Assembly: GCF_000005505.3 (NCBI RefSeq)
Contig: NC_016134.3
Location: 21,404,584 to 21,468,583, forward strand
Direction of reading: 5' to 3'
DNA: 64,000 nt
Source of the DNA: Brachypodium distachyon
Lineage: Eukaryota > Streptophyta > Magnoliopsida > Poales > Poaceae
Shown here: positions 44,764 to 54,979 of the stretch, one piece after another
Numbering within the stretch: the stretch's first letter is position 1
How the letters are laid out: each line of letters starts with the position of its first letter
The notes under the pieces: generated by a model
What the model was told of the DNA's origin: nothing
What the model saw: the letters and a program-made list of their open reading frames with translations, nothing else
The model's database searches: none
Made by a program: the position numbers and the translations under genes

Positions 44764-45000
44764 GCCGGCGGGGGAGGGCGGGGAGGAGAGATGCTCCGGA
44801 TGGGAGGAGATGAAGTCCGCGGGGAGTACAGCGGCGCCGGCGGGGATGAGGGCGGTGAGGAGAGCGGCGCCGGCGGGGGAGGGCGGGGAGGAGAGATGCT
44901 CCGGCTGGGAGGAGACGGAGTCCGCGGGGAGGACAGTGGCGCCGGCGGGGATGAGGGCGGTGAGGAGAGCAGCGCCGGCGGGGGTGGGCGGGGAGGAGAC
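44764..45000. repeat. 105-bp GC-rich tandem repeat (about 2.2 units)
   Basis: Units start at 44764, 44869 and 44974 with GCCGGCGGGGG. Each unit contains an inner half-repeat GCCGGCGGGGATGAGGGCGG 72 bp after its start. The period is a multiple of three, so long open frames exist on both strands by repetition alone. It lies upstream of the Harbinger ORFs on -. Confidence 0.8.
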
Positions 45001-45321
45001 CGGCGGCAGGAACCCTAGCCGCCGCCTCCCATGCGCGTACGAACGGAACAGAGAGGAGAGGGTTGGGGAATCGGTGGGGGTGGGGGAGAGGGAAAAAAAG
45101 AGAAGGGCATTTTTCGTAATAACGGGGAAGAGGGGTGAGCGGGGAGAGCCAGAAGCTCGGGAAGCACCTCAGGAGGTGCTTCGGTGCTTCTAGTGCAAAA
45201 GAGAGAAGTGCTTCCCATAAGCATTGGACAGCTTTTTTGCTGTTTGTTTGAGATTGTGCTTTTGGAGGGCTAGAAGCAGCACAAGTACAAGCACAAGCCC
45301 AAACAAACTGGGTCTTAATAA

Positions 45322-45579
45322 GTAGACCTAGCCGGTACTGTATAAGACAAGACAAGGGTTCCTTCATATGGGATGACAACCTAACACTTGTAACTCTCTC
45401 CCTAAAAAAGACATCGAGAAATGCTATATAAGCTGGGGTACTAGTACGGTATTACCTCATAAATTGAGGGCCTGTACCTGGGTACATCTTAATCGTGTTA
45501 ATCTTGATCCCGATCGTCCATGTGCGCTAATCCCCATAAGTCACTCATAATATGTTTACCGAGTTAGCACACCGCATGC
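45322..45579. other. Short spacer between Harbinger and the Tat element
   Basis: No gene or repeat recognised. The last five bases, CATGC (45575-45579), are the candidate target duplication of the Tat element; its partner would lie beyond 64003. Confidence 0.4.
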
Positions 45580-46079
45580 TGTCGTAGCACAGGGCTTTGA
45601 CACCAGGGGACTGCGGGGCCCCCTTTTAGGTTCGGCACGGGCGACGGGGATCGCTCCGGCGATCGCTGGCGTGACCGATGGGCCAATGTGACCTGCGGAA
45701 TTTAATGCAAGCACATGCACGCACGTTTTTACTCAGGTTCGGGCCACCCGGAGGTGTAAAACCCTACGTCCTGCTTGTCTGAGCTTGTATTACCGAGCAA
45801 ACAACTGATTACAGGGTTGCCGGGGAAACCCCCGGGGTAATCTCTTTTTGGCTAAGCACTTCTTTCTACTTCGGGCTACTGCCGGTGTGCACTACTAGTT
45901 GGCTTTGCAAACAAACCAACGAGCCACAGGGAAGAACTTAGCGAACCAGTTGAATTTTCTGAACCTGCTGGACCGAACGGAACCGAACCCTTTGACCGTT
46001 GGCAGGGGTCCTTCTTTTATAGCCAAGGGGATACCACAGGTGCCACGGTGCATGGTTTACAAGTGCCACTGGTGCGACA
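45580..46079 (-). repeat. 3' LTR of the Tat element, internally deleted (500 bp)
   Basis: Runs from TGTCGTAGC to TGGTGCGACA with perfect 5-bp inverted ends TGTCG/CGACA. On - it is preceded by the polypurine tract CGCACGGGGGCTAC (46093-46080). It matches the right LTR except for a 460-bp gap after TTTACAAGTG, where the right LTR has 63531-63989. Confidence 0.85.
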
Positions 46080-48205
46080 GTAGCCCCCGTGCGTGGGCTG
46101 GCAATACCTGTTCCCGGACGAACTTTTCCCAGGTCGGTTGCCGGGCTACGCCCCAACCGACGCTTGGGTCTCGACTTGCCTCGGGCCCGCGTCTCTTCGC
46201 CATCCCGAGTACCCCGCCGCTACGGACGGAGTAGAGGATGCGTGATTTCTGCAGTAACCTCCTCCTTTAAACAGGGAAGTTACGGCCACTCTTCGCATTA
46301 TCCCTTTGATTAGCAATTATCCCAGCGCGCCTGTAGAGTGCGGAGCTGGCCGTTACCAAACAGCCGGGGTGCTATAAAGTTTTTACTGCTGTTCCAAGGG
46401 GAAAACACTTTACTTCCCAGCCTTCGCCTTCCAACTCCTCCGCATCTTGCACCCAAGAGTTCTTGCTAACTTCTGCTTTCATCTCCCATGGCGCCCCCCA
46501 CCACCAGGAAGGGAAAAGAGGGGAAGGCCCCGAAGAGAGCAGCGGCCAGCAAAAGCGAGGCGGCCGCCAAGTCTGCCGCCGACATGGATCAGAAGAAGCG
46601 GGCAATGAGGGCCATGCTTGCCTTCTACCGGCCCGGCTACAACGGCGAGGCGCTGGACAAGATCCGGCACGCCGTCGCCTCCGGGTTCAACGAGCACGGG
46701 GAGACCCTGATCTTCCCCGCGGGCGCCGACCACCAAGAAAACGACTTCCGGGTGTTCGGGCGCTTCCTCCTCACCGGGCTGGTGCCGCCGTTCTCTCTGT
46801 TCCTCCACGCGCTGATGCAGTCGTACTAGCTGCGGGTGACGCAGCTTCACCCCACGTCGCTTTTCCTCCTCGCCACCTTCCAATTCCTCTGCGAAGCGTT
46901 CGTCGGGGTGATGCCATCGGTGGCGCTCTTCCGCCATTACTTCTACCCCCGGATCGATAACACGAAAGCGATGTTGTCGGGGGTGGTGTTCCGCGCCCGC
47001 GACCGAATGAAATTTGAGTTCATCGTCCGCTCGGAAAAGAAGATCGAGAAGGAGTGGCGCGGGGACTCGTGCTGGGTCTGCGTAGAAGACCCCGAAAAGT
47101 TCATCCTCCCGCCCATCGAGTTGCCGCGACCCCACGTCGGCTGGCGGGACCGGTACCACCGCGACGCCGATCTCCTCCCCATCGTGGAGAAGATCAAGGC
47201 TTTGCAGTTGGCGGGGCTCACCGATGTGGACGTGGCGCATACCTTCATCACCCGGCGCGTCGCGCCGCTCCAACTGCGCTCCCGGCCTGCGTGGATGTAC
47301 ACGGGCTCGGGGGACAGGAGACGCCTCCACCGCGAAGGCGTGGATTCGGAATCCCTCCAAGTGTGGGTGAGGGGGATCTCCGGCGAAGACCTCCCCGCAA
47401 TAGGGTTCCCGCCGGGGGTCATATCCCTCCATGCCGGTGTTGCGGGGCTCAACGACATTGTCACGGCCTTCCCGCCCTGCAACGAGTGGGGATTGATGGA
47501 CGATACCCCCACTCGGACCCCGCGCACTCCCCCGCCGTCACCTCGCGGGAAGCAGGTGCTTGAGGAGAGCGGGGGCGAGTCGGAGATCAGCTGGCCCTCC
47601 CTCCAGTCTCTGGACGACGAGGCGGGCCAGGCTGCGGCGTCCCAGGCAGTCGTCCCTGTGGACGAAGACAATGAGGACAGTGATGACGCGCCCCTGATCG
47701 TGCGGAGATCAAGTGCGTACGCAGCGGCCGCGGCTATCTCCACGACGGCTGAGGCGGCACCCGCCCCAGCGGCCGCTACCAGCTCGGCGGCGGCAGCCGC
47801 CCCAAGGGCGTCCGCCGGTACTTCGGCGGCGACCACACCCATGGCGGTCACTGGAGCCACGGCGGTGACCGCCCCGGCAACGGCTGCCAGGGCCGCCGCG
47901 GCAGCCACACCAGGGACGGTCCCCGACGCCGCGGCAGCCACACCAGGGACGACTCCCCGCCCGCCGCGCCGAGCAAAAAGGCGCGCGCGGACGCCGGCAG
48001 CGCTGCCGCCCCATTGTCACTGGGGCCAGCGGCGCTGCCATCGCATCTGCCAGTGGCCCAATTCCAACGGAGGTGGCGCGGGCATCGGGTACGGCTCCTT
48101 CCTGCGCTCTTTCCTGCATTTTCGATCGTCAGTTAATCTCACAACCGTACCTTCTCTTTCCGTAGGTGGCACCTCGCCCGCGGCAAGCCTCTTGGAGCCC
48201 CCTGC

Positions 48206-49162
48206 TGATGAGGACATCCCAACTAATGATACAACCACAGCCCCTACAGCACATACACCTCAAGTACCGGAGATACACGGACCAATTACTAGAGCTCATG
48301 CACGACAACTAAATTATCAGGTACTTTCGTTCCTCGGTACTTCATTTAATATTAGTGAGAATATGCTGCTGCCTAAGATGGGTTCTTTTATATGTTTTAG
48401 GAATGAAGGACCTAGCTTGCACCTCAAGGATCAGCGTTGGACAGCAAACCATGGAGGTGGCAGCAAGGTGGCGGGAGCTAGCTCAAGTGATGATTTCAGA
48501 ACATTGAAACCGCCATAACGAGAGATGAGAAGAAGGCCGCATCCTCTTCATCAATGGGATTTCGGCCAAGTGGAGGATTCTCCCTCCAATGGGTATCTAT
48601 GGGCCAAAGATGAGGGTTATAACCTTGTTTTATTGGGCCTAAGGCCATATAATAGGGTCCAGCCAATTTTTAGATGTTTTCGTTGTGTTTTAGGAGGATT
48701 CCTAGGCCGTTTCGGAGTCCCTCAAGGGCCTGTCCGAAAACCACCTAGTTCCCCTCCTATTTATACCCCATGAGCCCCCCCATGGAGCCTTGGGGTTTTG
48801 ATTAGATAAAGTTTAGCCTTTGCTACTTTCGTGTAATCGCGTGTGTCGGTTAGACCACCTGTTTTACCGTCATCAAGACTCCAACTATATTGAGTATTCA
48901 GATTCGTGAACCTTCATATCTCCTATTCGCAATTTCAGATTGATTTTCATCTTATTCTTGCTTGTTCTTCGATTGCTTGCAGGAACAAAGACCTTCGTGG
49001 TCAGGTTGATCGTGCCCCCGCGGGATCAATAACCTTCTGGAGTTGGTGTATCGATCGCTAAGGCGTTGCCTCCTAGGTTGTAGTCGGATCGTCAACGTCA
49101 CCTCCTACCAAATCGATAATTAGGTATCTCATCGAAAGATCGGGACACCCTCGAGGCTATCA
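48206..49162 (+). repeat. 5' LTR of the nested chromovirus element (957 bp)
   Basis: Starts TGATGAGGACATCCC and ends GAGGCTATCA. A TATTTATA box lies at about 48758-48765. Homologous to the solo LTRs at 30818, 23134 and 7377. The first 310 bp stay open in the frame containing GPITRAHARQLNYQVLSFLG. Confidence 0.92.
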
Positions 49163-49164
49163 CG

Positions 49165-49176
49165 TGGTATCAGAGC
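49165..49176 (+). other. Primer-binding site of the nested element
   Basis: TGGTATCAGAGC, two bases after the LTR end, complementary to initiator Met tRNA. Confidence 0.9.
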
Positions 49177-49518
49177 TTAAGGTTGCTCGGTGAGATTTTT
49201 CCAGTTTATCCGTAGTTTAGATCTGTTTTTACCTATCGTCCAGAAAAAGCCAAACAAAAATTAGAATTAGTTACCTTGTCCTAGAACCAATCTGAGCCTT
49301 GCAATTTTCACATTAGTATCTGCATTGTTGAATCTTTGCTGCATTAATCGTGTCGAGTTGCTGGATTAGATTGGATCGTTTTTCAGATTTTTTCTACTAG
49401 ATCGAACTTGCTTTTGGTTTTCTTGTTCTTCGTGTGACGCAGATTTCCTTCATCAATCTTTTGCCGCCAAACTTCCTGCCACACCACCGCCATAATCTTC
49501 CGCCGCCACCATATCTTC

Positions 49519-49618
49519 CACCGAGTCCCTCTTCGAGTCCTACACCGAGTCCCTCTTCAAGTCCTACACCGATTCCTTCTTCCAGTCCTACACCGAGTCC
49601 CTCTTCGAGTCCTACATC
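49519..49618 (+). repeat. 24-bp tandem repeat in the nested element leader
   Basis: About four units of CACCGAGTCCCTCTTCGAGT plus CCTA, with few changes. It lies in the untranslated leader and is followed by several A-rich runs (49740-49785 and 50245-50330). Confidence 0.8.
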
Positions 49619-50745
49619 GAGTCGGGAAGTTATAGTGTTCAGCTGCGAGTTCGAGTCCGAGTCCAATAAGGAGCGCTTTTGGAAAGTGTTTCATAATAGA
49701 TCGAATTTTGTTTAGAGATCAAGTTGTTCGGAAAGTTGTGAAAAAAAAAGAAGGAAAAGAAAAAAAAAAAACGAAAAAAAAAGAGAAAGAGTTCGAGTCA
49801 GTTTCGGACCCGAGTCCGAGTAGAATTTTAGTTTCGGGTGGGTTTGACCCGTGTTCAGTAAAACGAACGTATCTTTTGCATACCAACTCGGATTTGGATG
49901 TTCTTGGACTTTTTGGAAAGCCCACGACGAAGCGCATCAGGAAATATCCAGGGCGCTGCCCTGCACTTTGACCCTAAAATTCGGCCTCTAAGGTGGACTT
50001 TTCGAGCTCCAAAGTTTCTGCACCCGTTTTACGGCACCGGGGCAGCGCATTATATCTCAGTTTTCTCCACCGTCCGACCTCCGTTTCGAGTGATCTTGCA
50101 CTTGTTGGAAAGCTTGTTTTGATACGCTTCTAACCCATATTTTCTCATATTTTTCTGAGTTTTCCTTACTACAGCCTTTGCTATTCTCTTACAGACCGAC
50201 GTGCAGCTTTCCGGTCTTAACTTCTTTTGCGTGAGTTTCTGGGGATACAAAAAAAAAGAAAAAAAAAATAGAAAAGAATAAGAAGCCAAACAGAAGGCCA
50301 AAAAAAAAAGAAAAAAAAAAGAGAAAAAAAATATTCCCCAGAGATTTACTTGTTTTACCTTTCATTTGATCTTTCCTTTCTACCTTTTTCAGTATCTAGG
50401 CTTAGTTAATTTCTGTAATTCGTTCTTGTCGACTCCAGCAACTAGGACTAGCATTTTTGAGCATATTTTCAACTTTGCATTGCTGATTTGATTATTCGTT
50501 TTTCCTTGCTACTCACATAAGCCTCCAAGGTCCACAGATTCTACACCTAGGTTGGTTTGCCTCGAGGCATTGATACACTAATCTTCGGAGGGCTTGTTCT
50601 CGCCGCTGGCCATCACCTTCCTGTTTGCTGGGTAAGAAGGAGTAAGAACTTGATTAAAAGTTGAGTGGAGTGATCTTTGGAACCCCACATCCTAGTAGTG
50701 CATAGGGACTTTTCCTTGTGATTTGTTTCTTGTTTTCTCCTAACG

Positions 50746-53014
50746 ATGGCAGGTTCTGACGATGATTTACAAGGCCACTCTCCACGCACAAAGGGCATTA
50801 TTTCACATTTTGATCGCAAGCTTAGGCTCCGTAACGAGGAGCTGGATGAGGACGTTCGGGTTGCGAATGAGAGACTTGGAACCTTGGAGAGCGCGCACAT
50901 TGAAACAAATACCAAGCTAACATCTTTACAGAATTCTGTTGCTACCATTAGTACTTCTCTGGTAGAAATCACGACGCAACTGGCGGCAATTGCTGCAACG
51001 ACCATCGCTACATCGGGAGGAAACAATACACACAACCAGCGGACCGCTAATAACGGTACCTTCGCAAGCGAGGTTGAGGAGAACGACGACGACTACTCCG
51101 CGGATACGGAACACGACGGGGCCGTAAACCATCACAACGACCGTGATCATCGCCGAACTCGTTTCAACCGCCGAGGTATGGGACCGACACGACCTCACAG
51201 AGAGGAACATGACTTGCTGCATTCTATTAAACTTAAGGTTCCTCCTTTTGATGGAAAATATGACCCTGATGCTTACCTTACATGGGAATTAGAATTGAGT
51301 CAAAAATTTACTTGCCATGATTTCCCTGCTAATAAGAGGGTTAGGGCTGCTACTAGTGAGTTTACTGATTTTGCTTCTGTTTGGTGGCATGAGTATTGTA
51401 TTGCACATCCTAACGCTATACCACCAACATGGGATGATTTGAAAAGAATTATGCGTGCTAGATATGTTCCTTCATACTATTCGCGTGACTTGTTAAAGAA
51501 ACTACAACAATTAAGGCAAGGTAGTAATTCTGTCCAAGATTATTATCAAGAAATGCAAAAGAACATGTTACGTTGTGGTTTAGTTGAGAATGAGGAAGCT
51601 GCTATGGCTAGATTCTTTGGTGGTTTAAATCGTGAAATTGCTGACATTGTTGATTATAAGGAGTATAATTCTATCAATCGATTGTTTCACATTGCTTGCA
51701 AAGCTGAAAGGGAACTGCAGGGACGACACGCGAACGCGCGGACTAACTTTTCTGCAGGTCGTACTTCCTCATGGGCAGCACGCAGCCCCGCTGCCCCTTC
51801 CACACGCCCAGCTGCACCTCCTACACGTCCGGCTGTTCCGATTACTTCCACCAACAAGCAAAGTACCTCTACACCTACATCCGCAAAGGTTGGACCAGCA
51901 GCAACAAGAAATACACCCGCTGCCTCTGCACAAAGTTCAGCAGCGTCCGTTGCTTCCACCGGACGGACCGGAGATAACCAATGTCGTAGGTGCAAAGGAT
52001 ACGGGCATTTTCAGCGGGACTGTCCAACCAAACGCGTTATGATCATACGTGAAGACGGAGTATATGATTCAGCCAGTGATTTTGACGAAGCTACCTATGC
52101 TCTCATTGCCGAGGAAGAGCAAGAAGACCCCGCTGCCCACCATGACGAGGAGTTAGTGGGAGCTGAAGCCGCTGATCAGTACTTGAGTTTGATTGCACAA
52201 CGCACCTTGAGCGTCCAAATGAGCCACGCCGAACAAAATCAGCGGCATAACTTGTTCCAAACAAAAGGGGTCATCAAGGAGCGCGCTGTTCGTATCATCA
52301 TAGATGGGGGAAGTTGCAATAATTTGGCCAGCACGGAGATGGTGGAAAAACTTGTTCTTACCACCAGGCCGCACCCCCACCCTTACTACATTCAATGGTT
52401 TAACAACAGCGGTAAGCTCAAGGTAACTAGAACAGTCCGTGCATACTTTACTATTGGTACATATTCTGATTTTGTGATTGTGATGTGGTACCTATGCAAG
52501 CATGTTCTATGTTACTCGGTCGTCCATGGCAATATGATATAAATTCTGTTCATCATGGTAGAACTAATCATTATTCTTTTATGCATGCTGGTAAGAAAAT
52601 TGGTTTGAAACCTATGACTCCTGAACAAATTGTGAAAGATGATCTTGCTAGAGCTAGTAGAGCAAAGAGCAAAGAGAAGAATAAGAGTGAGAACCATAAT
52701 GTCGCTAAAGAATTTAAGCACCAAGCGTCTACTAGCAAATCTGAACCGAAACATGTTAATGAAATTAAATTGAAAGGTGCATGCTTGCTTGCAAGTAAAT
52801 CCGATATTTCTGAGTTAGATACGAATAATTCTGTTTGCTATGCATTCATTTGCAAAGAGGCTTTGTTTTCATTTGAGGATATGCCTCCCTCTTTGCCCCC
52901 TGCTGTTACTCACGTTTTGCAGGAGTATTCCGACATCTTTCCACAAGACGTACCACCAGGATTACCACCTATTCGAGGGATTGAACATCAAATTGATTTA
53001 ATTCCTGGTGCTTC
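50746..53014 (+). pseudogene. gag-protease of the nested chromovirus, frameshifted and truncated
   Basis: ATG at 50746 opens gag: a coiled-coil N-terminus, the gag core (LKVPPFDGKYDPDAYLTWEL, ATSEFTDFASVWWHEY, RYVPSYYSRDLLKKLQQLRQ), an Ala/Pro/Thr-rich linker and a zinc knuckle CRRCKGYGHFQRDC (residue about 408). The protease site IIIDGGSCNNLAS follows near residue 525. A one-base loss near 52480 shifts the frame, after which VPMQACSMLLGRPWQYD and the acidic spacer up to PQDVPPGLPP and IDLIPGAS continue in another frame. At 53015 the text passes into LTR sequence. It cannot make a full polyprotein. Confidence 0.85.
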
Positions 53015-53429
53015 GTTCCCCTCCTATTTATACCCCATGAGCCCCCCCATGGAGCCTTGGGGTTTTGATTAGATAAAGTTTAGCCTTTGCTACTTTCGTG
53101 TAATCGCGTGTGTCGGTTAGACCACCTGTTTTACCGTCATCAAGACTCCAACTATATTGAGTATTCAGATTTGTGAACCTTCATATCTCCTATTCGCAAT
53201 TTCAGATTGCTTTTCATCTTGTTCTTGCTTGTTCTTCGATTGCTTGCAGGAACAAAGACCTTCGTGGTCAGGTTGATCGTGCCCCCGCGGGATCAATAAC
53301 CTTCTGGAGTTGGTGTATCGATCGCTAAGGCGCTGCCTCCTAGGTTGTAGTCGGATCGTCAACGTCACCTCCTACCAAATCGATAATTAGGTATCTCATC
53401 GAAAGATCGGGACACCCTCGAGGCTATCA
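53015..53429 (+). repeat. 3' LTR of the nested element, 5'-truncated (415 bp)
   Basis: Colinear with 48748-49162 of the 5' LTR without gaps and with four mismatches seen by eye. It begins at GTTCCC, shared with the coding side of the junction, and ends in CA before the CCTGC duplication. Confidence 0.9.
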
Positions 53430-54979
53430 CCTGCCGGGGCGGAGGAGGAGAGGGAAGCTCCCCCCTCAAGTCCGTCGGCCTTGCAAGGTAACCGTCCTGA
53501 GCCCCCTCGTCCGCCTCTAGGCTATTTTTTCGCTTGCCGCTTCTCACGCTTCTTGCCGCTGCAGGCCCAAGCGCACTGGGAGCGGGTGCTACCGTGGCTG
53601 ATCTCGACTCAGACGTGGAGATCATGGGGGTGGCGGAGGAGCCGACAGTGGCTCCTGCACCAAGCCCTGCCGGGGGCGCGGCGGCCTCACCAGCCCCAGA
53701 GTCCCCGGGTGCGTGTGAAGGGGAGGTTGCCGGGGAAGGGCAACGGGATCCCCTGGCACATGCAGACGACTCCACACAGCTCTATGGTGGCGGCGGGGGC
53801 TTCGTCATCATCGGCCCCCTTGCCGGGGTGGCTTGGAATCCAATCACCGACCTCAGCACCCTTGCCGGGGTGGCTTGGAATCCCATCACCTGGGATCCGA
53901 GCGTCTTCGAGCGAGGGCACCGGTTCCTGGACGCCGTCAAGGACCAGCAACTGGCCTTCGTCACCTCTTTCAATGAGGTGAGGAAGCACCATGCAATCGC
54001 CAAGAGCCAGCTTGGTGAGGTGCGGGAAGCCGTGGAGAAGGAACGGCAAGAGCTCTCCCGGCTGCGCGAGGAGACGCGTCTCGCCAGAGAGGAGGCGCGC
54101 CTTGCCCGGGAAGCCCTGGAGGGCGCCGACGAAGCAGTCGTCCCGGAAGCGGAGCTCTACTGGCGGCTGGAGGCCCAGCACGCCGAACTCCAGGGGGCGC
54201 TGGACTCGCAGGCGGCGACGCTCGAGGAAACCAAGAAGGAGCACGCCGGGGTGCTCGCGGCAGCACAGGCCCGGCTTGACAAGAAGAGCGATCTGATCGC
54301 CAACTACCGCGGGGAGAACCAGGGCCTGCGCGTCAAGCTGGAGGTGCAAGTCAAGGCCACCGAGAGCGCGGTGGAAGCGGCGGCCCGACATGAGATCCAG
54401 CTCGGCTCTGCCAAGGACAGAGCGGCCAAGCTCGAGACCGAGCTGGCCGCAGTCCGGGAGGAGCACGCCAAGGCCGGCAATGACAACGCGATGAAGACCG
54501 CAGAGCTCGCGGCGCTTGAGGGCAACCTCCGAAAGGCCAAGAAGGCTGCGCATGACACCCGGCTTCACCATGGCACGTTGATTGGGCAGCGGCAGATAGA
54601 GACCGAGAAGCTACGCAAGATCGCCCAGGCGTTCCGCGACCTGCTGCCCCAGTTCGAGTTGCAGGCTGCGGCGGTGGATGGCACGGATGTCTTGACGCTG
54701 ATCCCCTTCTTCTCAGACCTGGTGGGGAAGCTCGGGGCGCTCGACGTCGGGATCGCCCAATATGGCGCCAACGAGGTTGCCAACTGCGCCCGGTAGGTTG
54801 CCGGGACGATCCTTCCGAGGATACACCTCCGGGACCCGGACGCCTGGTCGGATAGCGAGGACGAGCCCACCCACACTCAGGCGGTGCGTGGGTTTGTTGA
54901 CAAGGTAGTCGAGCGGATGCAGCGGAAGCCGGACCCCGAGCCGTCCCCGGAGCCCTCGGCGGAAGACGCCGGCAACTAG

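Larger units (their letters stand above)
41441..45321 (-). mobile_element. PIF/Harbinger DNA transposon (ends approximate)
   Basis: The element carries the two genes expected for PIF/Harbinger: a DDE transposase (41945-43219) and a Myb/SANT-like protein (43550-44481), both on -. The right end on - reads TTAAGACCCAGTTTGTTTGG, a plausible PIF-type terminus with a TTA target. A matching left inverted repeat was not found; the left limit is placed by the change of texture near 41440. A 105-bp tandem repeat lies near the right end. Confidence 0.6.
48206..53429 (+). mobile_element. Chromovirus-type gypsy deletion derivative nested in the Tat accessory gene
   Basis: Flanked by the perfect 5-bp duplication CCTGC (48201-48205 and 53430-53434). 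It has a full 957-bp 5' LTR, a primer-binding site, a leader, gag-protease, and then jumps from the start of RT directly into the middle of the 3' LTR. RT, RNase H, integrase and the first 542 bp of the 3' LTR are missing. It can move only with help, and its 3' LTR cannot serve a normal strand transfer. Confidence 0.92.
46488..54979 (+). pseudogene. Antisense accessory gene of the Tat element (PF04195-like plus coiled coil), interrupted
   Basis: From ATGGCGCCC at 46488 the frame encodes a basic start, then the gypsy-type transposon domain (LTGLVPPFSLFLHALMQSY, stop, LRVTQLHPTSLFLLATFQFL, CEAFVGVMPSVALFRHYFYP), a region with LRSRPAWMYT, and an acidic to Ala-rich linker up to about 48088. A GT-AG intron is likely at 48089-48165. 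The nested element sits at 48206-53434. The gene resumes and from about 53565 encodes a long Glu/Arg/Ala coiled coil (EKERQELSRLREETRLAREE near 54030), with a stop at 54796 and the natural-looking end at 54979. A TAG at 46827-46829 replaces a CAG seen in the left copy. Function unknown; it would be nuclear or cytoplasmic and self-associating by its coiled coil. Confidence 0.75.

Noticed and set aside
44543..45193. Long + strand ORF (216 codons) rich in Gly/Arg/Glu
   Set aside because: It comes from the 105-bp GC-rich tandem repeat, has an equally long ORF on the other strand and shows no domain.
46943..47941. 332-codon ORF on - opposite the Tat accessory gene
   Set aside because: It is the antisense shadow of a GC-rich, Ala-rich coding region; the + frame carries the conserved domain and matches the other copy.
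53488..53564. Second intron of the Tat accessory gene (GTAACC...CTGCAG)
   Set aside because: The splice sites look good but the phase does not join the flanking frames, and the in-frame alternative (53488-53520) is too short for an intron; left undecided.
53687..54571. 294-codon ORF on - in the coiled-coil region
   Set aside because: It is a mirror of the Glu/Arg/Ala coiled coil encoded on +, which has the better protein character.
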